Below are positions 37,472-50,265 of a stretch of 64,000 nt of DNA, piece after piece (the first letter of the stretch is position 1; each line of letters starts with the position of its first letter). Below the pieces are notes generated by a model. The model was not told the origin of the DNA. It searched no databases and saw nothing but the letters and a program-made list of their open reading frames with translations. The stretch is from assembly GCA_030549775.1 (NCBI GenBank), contig CM060175.1, positions 45,950,415-46,014,414 of the forward strand. The letters run 5' to 3'. This DNA comes from Tamarix chinensis (Eukaryota > Streptophyta > Magnoliopsida > Caryophyllales > Tamaricaceae). The position numbers were made by a program, and so were the translations under genes.

Positions 37472-38841
37472 TAGAGGTGGCAAATGGGTCATTTAGGTCA
37501 GGTTGATATAGGTCGGGTCAACTTCGAGTTACTATACAATCGAGTTGGGTTCGGGTCTAATTCGGTTCAAGTGTATTTTGGGTTGTGCTGCTTTGGGTCG
37601 AGTTCGGGTTCAGGTTGGTTCGGGTAAAAGTGACAGGTCGGGTGTGATTTGAGTTGGGTGGATACTAAGTTCAAGTTTCTCGAGTTCGGGTCTATTTCGA
37701 ATTTGACTCGAGTTTATAGAATTCATGTTAGGTTTGGGTTTGGGTTCGGGTCACTATATGGATCGAGTTTGAATTGGATCAACTAAGTGTCAGAACTATC
37801 AGATTTTTCGAATTCGAGTATATTCCGAGTTTATAGATTTTGGGTCAAATCAAAAAGCACAAATTGGGTATTATTTATAATAGTATGAATTATGATCAAG
37901 AACGTGTTGGAATATGAAAATTGGAACTTATATGAAATAAAATCAGATCAAATTATTTTTAATTTTTTACGAAATTAACTTTAAATATTTTTAGAACACT
38001 AATAAAATCTTTGAACACACCGCCATCACAATTTTAAATAAGAGGGTTTTTTTCCTAGCCATAATAATATGACCTTATCCTATTACTATTAGTTTGGTTT
38101 TAACTTCTTTTGCTATGGTTTTTGAATTTCTTAATGTCACATTATCACTATTTTTTTATTTTTAATAATAATAAATAAATATGTGATAAATTAAAAATCA
38201 CAATCATCAATAACTTTGTGAAAAATAAAATATCGAAGTTGTCTTATGATCATAAACCCTATACCACTTCCTATAAATTTGTCTCATTACCTAACTTAAT
38301 AAAGCAATACTTCATCATAGCACACTAAATTCTATATTGTGTGTCTAATGTCTTAAGACAATTATCTATATTATAAATATGTCTCTAGATATTTATTATG
38401 GTCACAACATAGCTAATAAGTGATAATATATCGCCTTTTATACCTCAAACGCAATTATAATTTTCCTTATTTCCTACATTGCTTTTCCTACATTATTCAT
38501 GTTCAATTTGTATCAACATGCATATCATTCATTTCCTTTATTCTTATAGTTGCTTATATGGTGGAACATGCCCTTCCTTTGTTAATTATTTCATTTCTTG
38601 ATGTTATGGCATAATATTCTAGTAGTAAGTGCATGATATGCTCAATAATATTCTTTGATCACTGAGTTAGTTTAGAGTCCTAATCTCCTCCTAGTTCAAT
38701 TCATCCAAATAGCCCATATTAGTATACACGTTATTTCTAACATCTCGTCATCTAAGTGTTAGATTATGAAATAGACCCAATCAAATTCATTACCTTTTCA
38801 TAGTATACAACTTCACTATGGATTATCATCATCTAAATAAA
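37472..38841 (+). repeat. Left outer arm of inverted repeat N
   Basis: Reverse-complementary to 50266-51607 with many small differences. For example, GTCTAATGTCTTAAGACAAT at 38341 pairs with ATTGTCTTAAGACATTAAAC at 50754. The phrase CTATACAATCGAGTTGGGTT near 37532 pairs with CAATACTACT-side sequence near 51540 in the same order. Confidence 0.75.
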
Positions 38842-38878
38842 ATACTTGGCTAATTGGGCAATCAAATCCGTTCCCTTT

Positions 38879-39100
38879 TCATAGCCATTGGAGTGAATAT
38901 GGTCTTAGATGACCCTTGGTATCCAAACCGAGCTTCTTCACCATCTTCTCACTAGCAATATTAGTGCATGAGCCACTATTAATGATGACTTCACAAACTT
39001 TATCACCAACTCTACACTTGGCCTTGAAAATATTCTCCCGTTGAGTAAGTAAAGATTGTTGTTGTACTTGAAGCACCCTTTGCAACACGTAGCAATCCAA
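38879..39100 (-). pseudogene. Protease fragment of gypsy element O
   Basis: VCEVIINSGSCTNIAS..RPYSLQWL, homologous to 29377-29565. The catalytic Asp of D-S-G is Asn here, so the enzyme would be inactive even without the truncation. Confidence 0.75.
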
Positions 39101-39159
39101 TTAACCTTCTTCTAAAGCATCCTCTAGGCTATCGCTTTCCTCTTCGAAGTCTTCGTCAA

Positions 39160-40200
39160 GGTCTTCATTCTCTTCACAAGCCTCCATATTTTCTCTCTCC
39201 TTCAAAGTCAACACCCTTTAGTTTGAACAATCTCGAGTAAAGTGGCCATAACCTCTACATTTGAAGCATTGCTTGTTCACCTTATCAACCACTTGATATT
39301 TTCCTTTTTTCTTCACGAGTTAACTTTCTTGTATGGTCTTGGTTTGATGATTGATAAATTGGTGGCTTTGACACACCCTTGAAAGTTGAACCATATGGAG
39401 TATTGATTGACTTGTTTGGTGGCTTTCTCCTCTTCATCTATTTCTTGAACTTGATGGTTAACTTGGCTAAGTCAGGTAACACTTTTATCTTCCCCTGAAG
39501 ATTCTTATTTAAACCCCTGATGAATCGTACACACCTTTATTCTTCTCGTTCTTGGACATCACATATAATAGTCTAAATATATTCTTCAACTCCAAGTAAC
39601 CCTTGTCTCAACATAGTCATTTTTATAAAATTTTCTTTCTCTTATTTTCAAGGCACAAAATTCTTCTTCAAATGTTTCTTTAATTTTTTTCATGACCTAA
39701 TATTTGATTTTCCTTCTCTCTCCCATCTCCTTTTTAAATTATCATACCACACTCTAGCAAACTTTTTAAACTTTAATATTGCTATTCAGCGTTGTTTCTT
39801 GTTATCAATTTCCTTATACTCAAAAATTGATTCAACAATTTGCAACCATTCAAGAAAAGATTCCAGGTCAAGATTACCTTCAAAGTTAGGAAGATCAAAG
39901 AAAATTCCTTTTTCCACATCATCATAAGTTTTCCTTGAAGTGTCACGTGGCTTTACGTAAATTCCCATGCTTTCTTCTTCTTCTTCCACCCGGTTTTGTA
40001 CCCTTCTCATGTGCCCTTCCTTGACTTATTCCCTTCGATTTTATGGCTGCACATAGGACATGTGGGCTTGGGAAGCTTGTATTCTTCCCACCTATAATTT
40101 GACCTCCTAGATTTTGTCCATCAAGGTCTTGAGAAAATCTCTCAAGTCTTCTCCTTGGTTCCCCATCCTTCTCCTTATCAACCAAACACAACACTCCCAA
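39160..40200 (-). pseudogene. gag of gypsy element O
   Basis: Open pieces at 40200-39943 and 40010-39786 contain FDLPNFEGNLDLESFLEWLQ and then IFEYKEIDNKK, the capsid phrase of Ty3/gypsy Gag. An intact C-X2-C-X4-H-X4-C knuckle (CFKCRGYGHFTRDC) is recoverable at about 39280-39235. Frameshifts and stops separate these pieces. Confidence 0.75.
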
Positions 40201-40354
40201 ACATTCCCTTAATCACATGGCGTCTTGTGGTTTCTTGATGAATTCTTGGAAATTCTTAAAGATGAGACACTTTCTTGAAGAATCTTGAAAATTCTTGAAA
40301 GAAAGATTAAATTTTGATTGTAATACCTCCGATCTAAGGCTTTGATACCAAAAT

Positions 40355-41370
40355 TGATGTGTGCGGGAGGGTGAGATTATCAAATTAATGAGAATATGGC
40401 TTGGTTGGATTGATAAATTTTATAGGAAGCTTCGATAATGGGTTATGGATGATAAGGACCTTTGAATAAGGTGAAACAAAGATGAAGATTATTTGCATAA
40501 TATGGAGATGATTTGGTGATGGTGGTTTGTTAATGATGATGGTTCGAATGGTGTGAACTAATTAGCATATGCGTTCAACAATGGTTTGTAGATGATGCTA
40601 GGCTTTGAAGGTTAGGATTTGGATGAAGGTTGAAGTTGTGGTTAAGGGTTAGGTTTAAGGTTTGATTTGAATAAAAGGATTAAGGTTACCTTTGGTTTGT
40701 ATGGAAATGTTAGGGTTTTGAATGGTGGGTTTAGGGTTTCAATTCTATATACCAAATTAGGAATTTGTTTAAACTCGAATTAGAGTGGGATTTGGATGAT
40801 AATTATGGCCGAAAAAATATGGATTAAGGATAGTAGAAAAGATATAGATTAATCTCTAATTCACACAGACAAAAATATTCAAACTTTCAAGCTAAACAGT
40901 TCACACATATTCGACTTGCTTGAGTTTGAACTCACACAAAATTCACTTGTATTTAATTTCATTGTTGATCTTCAAATTCAATTTAATTCTAAATGCCCAT
41001 AATTGACATTCATAACATCTTATAACCTTTCTACCACTAGCTAAAAGCATAAGTCAAAAGATTCCAAGCTAAAAGATATTATGCCACCTTTATTAACTTT
41101 ATGCTAACTTTATTATCCAACTTTGCTACTTAATTAATAAACTAGCTAAATTACTAATAATGCTAGAAAATTTTGCAAATAAACTCCCCATGCACATGGT
41201 CACTCCTTCCATGCATGCCATGTACATGCACGCAGACACTTAGTTACTTGTTTGTTACGTTTCTAGCAACGTAGCCATCCGTTGGTCTTTAAATTTACGG
41301 GATACACTTTATAAATGAAGTATAATTTTCCATAGTTATGAAAGCTAATTCCTGAGTGTTTGCTTCTACA
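40355..41370 (-). repeat. 5' LTR of gypsy element O
   Basis: TG..CA ends on the minus strand and about 1016 bp, directly followed by the primer site. Its distal edge is inferred from the point where inverted-repeat arm homology resumes (TCATTAGATC at 41371). Confidence 0.55.
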
Positions 41371-42070
41371 TCATTAGATCAATTAGTTTATAACTACAAA
41401 TGGATTTGCTCTTCATATGTATAAGTTTGGCGACTGAGATGTTTGATGTGGTGTTAAATGAAATGGATTAGAATTTCTAGTAATGTGTTGTCATAGATTC
41501 TATGATATGCTAAGATACTAATATATTAGGAAAACTCAATCTACAATATGCAAATATTAAATATTTATATATAATGTAAATCAACATCAAAATAATACTA
41601 GAAATATAATTTATTTAATGAGTTAACTCAATTTTAGTTGGTTGTAATTATTATAAATATCTCACTTGTCATTAATTTAATTACAAAGCAAAACTTACCA
41701 TCGAAGATGCACATTTTTAAGTAAACTTAAAAAATTATAACTTAGTTACCCTTTTATATTAGTAATTAACTTATTATACCGTAATTCCACAAACAAATTG
41801 ACAGATTATCTTTCAAGTTTCAATCATTCTTGTTTTTTAAGCTCCAACATCATTAATGATCCAATAATAAAATAAAATAAAAGTTAAGAACACACACTGA
41901 AGATAAGGTGAGCATCCAATGAATTATTCTTAATGATCTACCAATTTTACAAAGAAATGAGTTTTAGCAAAAATACTATATTTAATTAATTGAGTACAAA
42001 ATAATGAGTTCAATATTTATGAATTGAAATTTCACTAAAATGAGAGTAGATATTAAAAAAAATGAATAAA
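41371..42070 (+). repeat. Left inner arm of inverted repeat N
   Basis: Reverse-complementary to about 48831-49500; for example, TTGAGTACAAAATAATGAGT at 41991 pairs with sequence near 48895. Homology stops at GAATAAATAT, right at the terminus of the LTR-like copy P. Confidence 0.7.
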
Positions 42071-42074
42071 TATT

Positions 42075-45000
42075 TGTAATCCCCCAAATTTTTTTTTCAA
42101 AAACCTATAATTTAATAAATAACTTTTATATGGGATAAATTAGCTTTTAAATTTATTGAATCTAATTATTTTATAGATTTTTGAGTATATAAAACTGGAC
42201 AGGTATATTTAATCAATTAAAATAAATATTTTATTATTTATCATACTCATTTAATTAAAATAAATTTTCAAACCAATATTTTTCCAAAATTAACCTTTTT
42301 AAACCCATATATTTAATTATATTAAATTAAAGTATTAAATAAATTTATTACCCAAAAATATTACACTCTATTATTTTATAAATTAAATTATTATAATTTC
42401 CCCTATTTTTCCTTTTCCTTTTTCCCTTTTTCTTTTCTCCTTTTTCCTCCTTTCTTTCTTTTTTCCTTTTTCTCCCCTCGAGCCACTAGCACTCAACCTG
42501 CTCGCCCCTTCCCCCTTGCGCTTAGGCCTCCGGCCCACTCCCTTCCCTCCTCTCCTTCTCCCCCGCGCAGCCCAACTCCCCCTTCCTTTTCTTTCCTTCC
42601 TTTCCCCCTAGACTGGACTGACCCACTTTTTTCTTCCCCCCACGTCCGGCCTGCCCCTCCTCTCCTTTTCTTTCTTCTTCTACCTCTAGCCCCAATGCAG
42701 CACGCCCCTCAATGCCACACCCGGTCACCACCCTACAGCCTCTCGTTGCCACCACCTTCCACCACTACAACCCTCTCTCTGCCCCCCATCCCTTTTTTTC
42801 ACCATTTCGGACCAAACCAGCCATGCACCACCATCACGCATGACTTTCCTTTCATCTTCTTCCCTTCCCTCTCCCTACCACCCTACCACTTCACTGCCAC
42901 CCTACAACATGCCATCAACCGGCCACCTACTTCCCTCTCCTTCCTCTCCTTTTTCTTCTTCTCACGAGCCTCTTTCCTACCCCATTTTTTTAGTCCCTTC
43001 CTTCCCCGATTCCTTCTCTCCTTTTCTTCTCCTTTTATCCTAACCCCTTATTTTTGCATTGCTGGCCCATTCTGCCACTTCCACCACTGTAGCAACCACA
43101 CCACCACACCACCCCTTGAGCACCCTACAGCCCCTTCTTCCTCCCCTTTTCTATTTCTCTTCTTTCTCTCCCTTCTCGGAAACCTCTCTGCAACCCCTCC
43201 TTCCCCAGCCATCCTGCCGCCTCTACCACCACTCACGCCACCAACATACTCCCTACAACCCCTCCTTCCCCCACCGTCCCACCGCCTCTGCTGCCACCCA
43301 AGCCATCAACCTACTCCCTACAACCTCCTCTACCACCCCACATCTCTTTTGGACGAAACCAACACCCTCACCCCCTCATTTTTCCCCTCCCTTTTCCTTC
43401 CTTCTCAGCCACACCCACCTCGACAACCCCCTTCGCAACCTCGCCGTTGTCGCTACCACCCTTGACCACCAACAACCTATCCCTGACCACCACCTACACT
43501 CCCTTCACCTCAGTACCCTTCCCTTGTCCTAAATCTTTCCCCATCTACCTTCTTTCCTAGCCCCAAAACCCTAACTCAAAAACACCCCTTCCTTCCTTTT
43601 CTTCATGCCACCTTCGACCCTTGTTTTTGCATGCAACTCATGCTGCTACCTTGGTTATTTTAGTTCATAAATTTTAAGGTATAACAATATTTAAGTTAAT
43701 TATTTCATTAATTAAGTTTTGTAAAGTCTTATGCTTTTGGTTTTCTTATTTCTAATGTGATAAATATTAATATTATTTTTAGGTGTTGATTTTGCTATTT
43801 AAAGCTTGAATCTTTATCCAAGATACCGGTAAAGTTTGAATTTTATGGGAATTAAGGTAATCGTTAAACCCTACTTAAACGCATGCTAGCACATTAGTGT
43901 TTTAATATGTTATTTTGTATGATATATATATTGTTTGATATATTATAAGTATTTCCTTATATTGATTGATAAAAAGGAAAGCATGATAGTTTATATGCTA
44001 TGTGTGGAATTATTACTTAAGGAAAGAGTTTTGTTATTAATAAAAAATGTTAAGTACTTATCCATGATGTGTCATGTTATTGTGACCATTAATGCATGAA
44101 TAATATTATTGTGAGCCCTAGAGGTATTTTTGTAATATATCTTGTACAAGAATGTGGCCTAATATGTGTGGGTGTTGAGGAGTATTATGTGAGATATAAT
44201 AGTTGGTGGAATTGGATGAGGAGAATGGAGTATTAATATTAATATTCATATAGTGATGATAACTTAATAAAAGTGGTGTAATAAAAGGGCCAAATGGTAA
44301 TTTGTAAGTAAAAGAATATTATGAAGTAAAGGGTAAAATGGTAATTTTATAAGTAAAAGGGTATTATGGTAATTTTATAAGTAAAAGGGTATTATGGTAG
44401 TTTTTTAAGAAAAGGGTAAAATGGTAATTTGCAAGTAAGATGGCTATTATGGTAATTTTGGAAGTAAAGGTACAAAATGGTAATTTTGTAGTAAAAGGAT
44501 AAAATGGTAATTTGTAAATAAAAGGGGAAAATGATGATTATGATAATGGAGAGGGGTAAAATGTTAATTATAATAATGTAAAATGATAAAATGGTAATTA
44601 TAATAATGGAGGAGGGTAAAATGGTATCATTGATAATGGAGAAGGATAATTTGGTAATTTATCCAACTAAAGGGGGTAATTTGGTAATCATGATAATGGA
44701 GAGGGAAATTTGGTAATTTAACTAGCTAAAGGAAAAATTGGTAATTATTTATCTAACTAAAGGGCAAATTGGTAATTATGATAACGAAGAAGGGTAATTT
44801 GGTAATTTACCCAACTAAAGGGGGAAATTTGGTAATCATGATAATGGAGAAGGGCAATTTGGTAATTTAACCAACTAAAGGGAAATTTAGTAATTATAAC
44901 AAAGGAGAAGGACAATTTGGTAATCTAACCAATCAAATGGGAAATATGATAAGTGTAACAATTATGAAGGGTGAATGGTGACCTAATAAGTGTGGGAGAT

Positions 45001-45490
45001 AGCTTGGTAATCTAAATAGAGTAAGGATGTGGCTAAGAACAACTATATGTGGGTTATGTGCCTTGTGTGCCATATGTCGTGCCATATTGTATACTTTATG
45101 CTTAATGATTAATCATTTGTAGTGCAACTTGGAGTGAAGGTATGCTCATGTGACTTCCTTGTGGCATATGGATGATGATTATATATGTTGTGTGTATGAT
45201 GTTATATAATGTGACCCTCTAAGACATACATGCTAGGATGTTTAATAATAGGATATGGGGTGAAAGAATAAAAAGGAACAAATGGGAATTGAGTTTACTA
45301 AGGGGATATGAGATTGACCTTATAATCTCATGATCCATGAGGGGAAAAATAAAAGGAGGTTATGATCAAAATGAACAAGTGATATAGCTCTTGCATGGGA
45401 GATTTCTATGGTTTGCATGGGGGTCCTACCATTGTGATCACCACAAGCCTAGCCTGGATGGACTTGTACCATTCACAAGGGTAAGAATAA
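42075..45490 (-). mobile_element. LTR-like copy P (antisense, 5'-truncated)
   Basis: The plus strand starts TGTAATCCCCC, the 3' terminus of the family, as in copy H. A pyrimidine-rich block (42400-43640), an AT-rich stretch and the GGTAATTT minisatellite (44280-45000) follow in the same order as copy H. From 45060 to 45490 it resembles the antisense of copy A at about 1850-2150. The 5' terminal hairpin and dyad are absent. The 256-codon frame at 42695-43465 lies in the pyrimidine block and is low complexity. Confidence 0.6.
44280..45000. repeat. GGTAATTT-type minisatellite of copy P
   Basis: About 20 units of 25-35 bp with the same two spacer classes as the array at 18720-19910. Confidence 0.85.
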
Positions 45491-45526
45491 TTTCACAAAA
45501 CATTAAACATACATAAGATGGAGAAC

Positions 45527-47839
45527 TGTAGGAATTCGAAATACTCATAAAGAGAAAATTAGAGTTCCCAATTAGAATTCAATACAACTGAAAAATTTTA
45601 CATAGTCAAAGCCTCCAAGAGGATAGAATAATACAACACAATAAACCAAAAGCATAAATAAGAAGAGTCCAAACTACATCGCTCTTATGCCCCATGCCAA
45701 GCCCCAAAATGTCAACACATTGCCCCGCCCGACGTCTCAAATATGTCATAGGTATCGAATACGACGTCTCCTACCTGCACAAACCTAGAAGGAGCCTCTA
45801 GTCTTGGAAATGAGCAATACCCATGACATGAGTGATCAGTATGCTACATAATAAGTAAGGTAACCATGCAGCTAAGGCCATACATAGAATATAGACAACA
45901 CAAGCAGGTAATTATGCAAGTAAGCTATACATGAAAGATAGATAGTACAAGCCGTGATTCAGTTCGGTTTAACATAATCAATAAATCTCTGTTCAATATT
46001 CTTATTTCACATGATTTTTATTATAAATTTTTACGAGTATAGAAAACCCACTATTATAGTCAGTGGACTAGAAAACACCTAGGGTAGAATGCACCTAGCC
46101 ACTATTTTTTTGCCCGTGGACCGGTCTAGCCTTGATTTTTATGGTGTTTCACTTTAAGTAGATAGTATCTTTCCATAGCTCATCATCATTAATCTTGGTT
46201 TGTTGAGCTCAGCATCCCCCACCGTTATATCTGGTGGACCAAAAAATACCCAGGGCAGAATGTGCCTGGCCACTATTATTTACTAGTGGAATGGTCTCTA
46301 GGGCACAAGGCACCTAGCCCCTATTATTCATTAGTGGCTGGTTTGGGCCTGACTCAACAATCTTTCTATTTAAATGGTTAGTATCTTATTTGTTTCTTAT
46401 TTAATAAATATATCCACCCTAGACATGCATGTCCTTTGGACTACCCACTCACACAACCTGTTTACTCTTATTCTCTTGTAAGGGCTTGTCCCATATCTTG
46501 GGACTTTTACACCTCCTAGTACATCAAAATATCCTTTCCCCCTTTTCCTCACTTACCATGAATATCCAACTCCTATGCTCATAGGTTGAGGCCCACTTTC
46601 TCCCATCTTTGGGTCAACTCACTATTGCCCTCTAAGGTTTTCCTGAAGAAACCCTAATTTGGCCTATATGGCTTAACCTTCCTATATCTCACACAACCTA
46701 TGTTTTCTTTTCCCCCAACTCATCACCTCACTCGATTCGGCCCCAAGCATCCCGCTATACTTCCCATTTTACACATATGACTATGATACCCTAGTTGGCC
46801 ACCCCAAATCCTAGCACCTCTCTCTTCTCATAGGTTATCCCTCAATCACTCTCACTTACCATTCCCTCTTCTATATGTCACACATTGACCCTCCATGTGA
46901 TATCCTTCCACTCTCACCCAATACTCCAATCCTTTCCATTATTTCTCCCTTCCACAATATTCTCCACTTAGGGCTTTCCTCCCAAACCCTAGCTAAGTCC
47001 CCCATGCAACTTGATACCAACCTACGTACTATTTTTCACCTATGGACTCTAATCACCACAACAAATCTTCCCTCAGCTTACTTAATCCTCAAGTCAACTT
47101 TTCTACGTAAAGATCATCCCCATGTAAATACCATCCATCTGATGCAAACCTTATACTCCCCATGCAAAGTTCATCTCACCTCATATTTTATTCATATTGT
47201 CCTTTTATTTGTCCACCCATAAGTTATGAGATAGTTAGGTCATTCTTACTTTACTCTAGTCAACTCACTTCCTTGACAAATTTCATCTTTTCACCCCCAC
47301 ACCATATCTTTTAAAGCCTCTTAGCATGCATGTCCTAAAGGAACATATCACATAAGTACCACAAAAGCACAAGATACATTATCATTTTACACATGCCATA
47401 AAGAGAACACATACACTTACCTTAGCCCCGCTACAAGTACATGGTCATAATTATATAAGGTACACAAATATATCATCACACATAACATACAATGCATATA
47501 ATACACATATTAGGCTTTAACCACATCCTTACCTAAAATGACACCGGGCTTGAAGTATGCTCTTACACCTCCTTAGGGGTCAGACTTAGTTCACCTATAA
47601 GAGAAAAAATACTGGGGTTAACTTCCCTCTTATTAACATTTTATTATCTCCTACTCACCTCTATTATAACCTAGTATTAGGGATAATAATAATAGTAGTA
47701 GTAGCTTTAGTAACAAAAATAAGGATATTATCCTTAAAATGGTTAATCATGCTATTGTTGGCTAAAATAGGTTTAGGTAGTTATATTAGCCAATGACAAG
47801 ATATTATTAACAATATTAGTAACAATAATGATAATAACT

Positions 47840-47873
<34 letters not shown>

Positions 47874-48758
47874 GGTTAGAATATAATTACACTAAATAAA
47901 TTATACTTAAGGGCTAGGAAGGGTTAGGGCATAACCTAGTGAGGGTGGTAGCAGCAACGATGGTGGCAACGGTGATGGTGGAAGTGGCGGTTTGGAGAAT
48001 ATGGATCTTTTAGGGATGGAAGAGATAGGGTAAGATGGTGTTTGTAGTAGTGGTTGACTCTTTGGGTTGAAAGGGTTGCAATGGTGGTGGTGGTATAGCA
48101 AAGGTGACAACGTAGGTCGGTCAGTGGCAGATTTGTTGGCCCAACCTACAACCCACTGGTCGACCTATAATGAAAGAGAGGGAGAATAGAAGGAGAAGAA
48201 GAAGGGGGTTGGGCTGGCCAATCTGAAAAAAGAAAAAGAAAGAAAAGAAAGGGGGGAGAACCAGGCGAGCGAAGGAGGAGAGAAAAAAGGTCATGCGAGC
48301 TGGGCCGCTTAGGGGAGAGAAGAGAGGGAGGGGAGTTGGGCAGACAGGCATGGCCTAATTTGGGGAGGAAGAGGAGAAAAAGAAAAAGGAGAAAGGAGAA
48401 AAAAGAAGGGAGAAAAAGGAAAAAGGAAGGAAAAAGGAAAAAAGGAAAAGGGGAAAATAGGTTGGTTGTACTTTTTAAGATATTTTTATATTTTTGAAAA
48501 TTTAAAAATAATAAAAATTAGTAAAATAATAATTAAATTCCTTTTTATATTAATTTTAGAAATTTTAGGGTAACTTTTCCTAAATTATATTTCAATTAGT
48601 AAATCACCCTAATCTTCCTTAATTAAATTCTTTATTATTTTTCTCCTTTTTTGTCTTAATTAATCCCATTATTTTATTAAAATAATATATTTAATTAATT
48701 TTACGAATAAGTTCCTATTTTATTATTATTTTCTAATTTAGGGTTTTAGGGTATTACA
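45527..48758 (+). mobile_element. LTR-like copy Q (sense)
   Basis: A close structural match to copy A. It has a region with a decayed dyad (45836-45854), the hairpin array (46045-46345), a CCTACCTGCACAA phrase near 45770, ACACCGGGCTTG near 47542, a short AAT microsatellite, a shortened purine tract and an end GGGTATTACA at 48758. The 5' end is unclear: TGTAGGAATTC at 45527 is the best candidate, but no terminal hairpin or matching 5-bp flank is seen. The 115-codon frame at 46875-47222 lies in its pyrimidine-leaning part and is not supported as a gene. Confidence 0.6.
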
Positions 48759-48830
48759 AGTAATCTATCTTATATGTAAATTATATTATTTTTTAAATTT
48801 ATTTTTACTAAAGCTATATTTATTCATTTT

Positions 48831-49500
48831 ATTTTAAATACCTACTCTCATTTTAGTGAAATTTTAATTCATAAATATTGAACTTATTATTGTGTACTCA
48901 ATTAATTAAATATATTATTTTTGCTACAACTTATTTCTTTGTAAAATTGGTAGACCATTAAGAATAATTCATTGGATGATCACTTTATCTTCTGCATGTG
49001 TGCTCTTAACTTTTTTTTATTGGATGATGAATGATGTCGGAGCTTAAAAATCAAGATTGATTAAAACATAAAAGATAATCTATCAATTTATTTATGGAAT
49101 TACAATATAATAAGTTAATTACTAATATAAAAGGGTATATAAATTAAAATTTTATAATTTTACTTAAAAATATGCCTCTTCGACGCTAAGTTTTGTTTGG
49201 TAATTAAATTAATGACAAGTGAGATATTTCTAATAATTGCAACCAACTAAAATTAATTTAACTCATTAAATAAATTATATTTCTAGTATTTATTTTGATG
49301 CTGATTTATTTTATATAAGAATATTTAATATTTTCATATTGTGGATTGAATTTCCCTAATATAATAGTATCTTATCATATCATAGAATCTATGAAAACAC
49401 ATTACTAGAAATTCCAATCCATTCCATTTAACACCACATCAAACATTTCAGTCACCAAACTTATAACTATGAAGAGAAAATCCATCTATAATTCTAAACT
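48831..49500 (-). repeat. Right inner arm of inverted repeat N
   Basis: Reverse complement of 41371-42070 with small differences. Between copy Q and this arm, about 70 bp (48759-48830) has no counterpart on the left. Confidence 0.7.
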
Positions 49501-50265
49501 AAATGATCTAATTTGATAAATTTAGTTGTAATTTAACAAGGAATAAATGAATTTAAAAATATATAGAACTCACATTAAATATTAACAACTATGGTCAATA
49601 TAAGTAAAAATTGAAAAGATAAATAATATATGGGCTTTTTAGGCCTTAATCAATTCAACTCATCTCTCATAACAAATCAAGGATAAAGAATATGTTTAAG
49701 GAAACACCTATTGGAAAAAGATTATATGTGATGAGTTGGAGATGAGTCAGATATACAGGTATAGGAGAATGCATGAGCAAGTCATAATACAAGGTATCTT
49801 TGACTTCATCCAAATGGTTTATATTAGAAAATGAGTTCATAATTATTGAAATGCAACACATGTGAGATATATCGTGAAATTATTAGATCATGGATCTTAG
49901 CAATAGAATATATATTTATTATGATGTATTTTACAACCTATGAATATATTAGATATTTTAAAGCTTTATTAAATTTACAACAAACTAGGGATAATATTAG
50001 CTCGGCATGATATTGAGCTAAAAGATCTAAAAGGAGCCAAGGATGAGTCATCATCATCATCAAGTTTGCAATGAAAACAAATCTAGCCCCTCACAGTCTT
50101 CACTAAGAATATCAAATTAAGATTAATACTTCAAAGAATCAAAGGCTTGTAAGGAATAGCTATCAACTAAAAATAAGTTAGTTGACAAAGGTACGAATGG
50201 ACCAATGTGTGAGATGTACAAACAAGCAACTTAGACTTTGCTACATGAGATTAATGATGCCTCAT
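49501..50265. other. Arm segment of N absent from the left side
   Basis: About 760 bp of AT-rich sequence between the two right-arm segments. The left arm has the gypsy fragment O in this position instead. No recognisable protein domain; short frames such as 49861-49667 (minus) match nothing I know. Confidence 0.4.

Larger units (their letters stand above)
38870..41370 (-). mobile_element. Truncated Ty3/gypsy element O (5' LTR to protease)
   Basis: On the minus strand: an LTR at 41370-40355 (starting TGTAGAAGC, ending CACATCA), a tRNA-Met type primer site at 40350-40331, gag, a zinc knuckle and a protease that stops at PYSLQWL near 38880. RT, integrase and the 3' LTR are missing. The protein pieces are close to those of element J, so the two belong to one family. 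The LTR abuts arm sequence of the inverted repeat at 41371. Confidence 0.75.

Noticed and set aside
37472..37850. Telomere- or satellite-like GGGTTCGGGT repeats
   Set aside because: Irregular spacing and mirrored at 51300-51607; they are subterminal words of the hAT-like inverted repeat.
42695..43532. 256- and 157-codon overlapping frames
   Set aside because: Same composition artefact in copy P; two different frames are equally open.
46875..47222. 115-codon ORF in copy Q
   Set aside because: Corresponds to a non-coding part of copy A where the frame is not kept.
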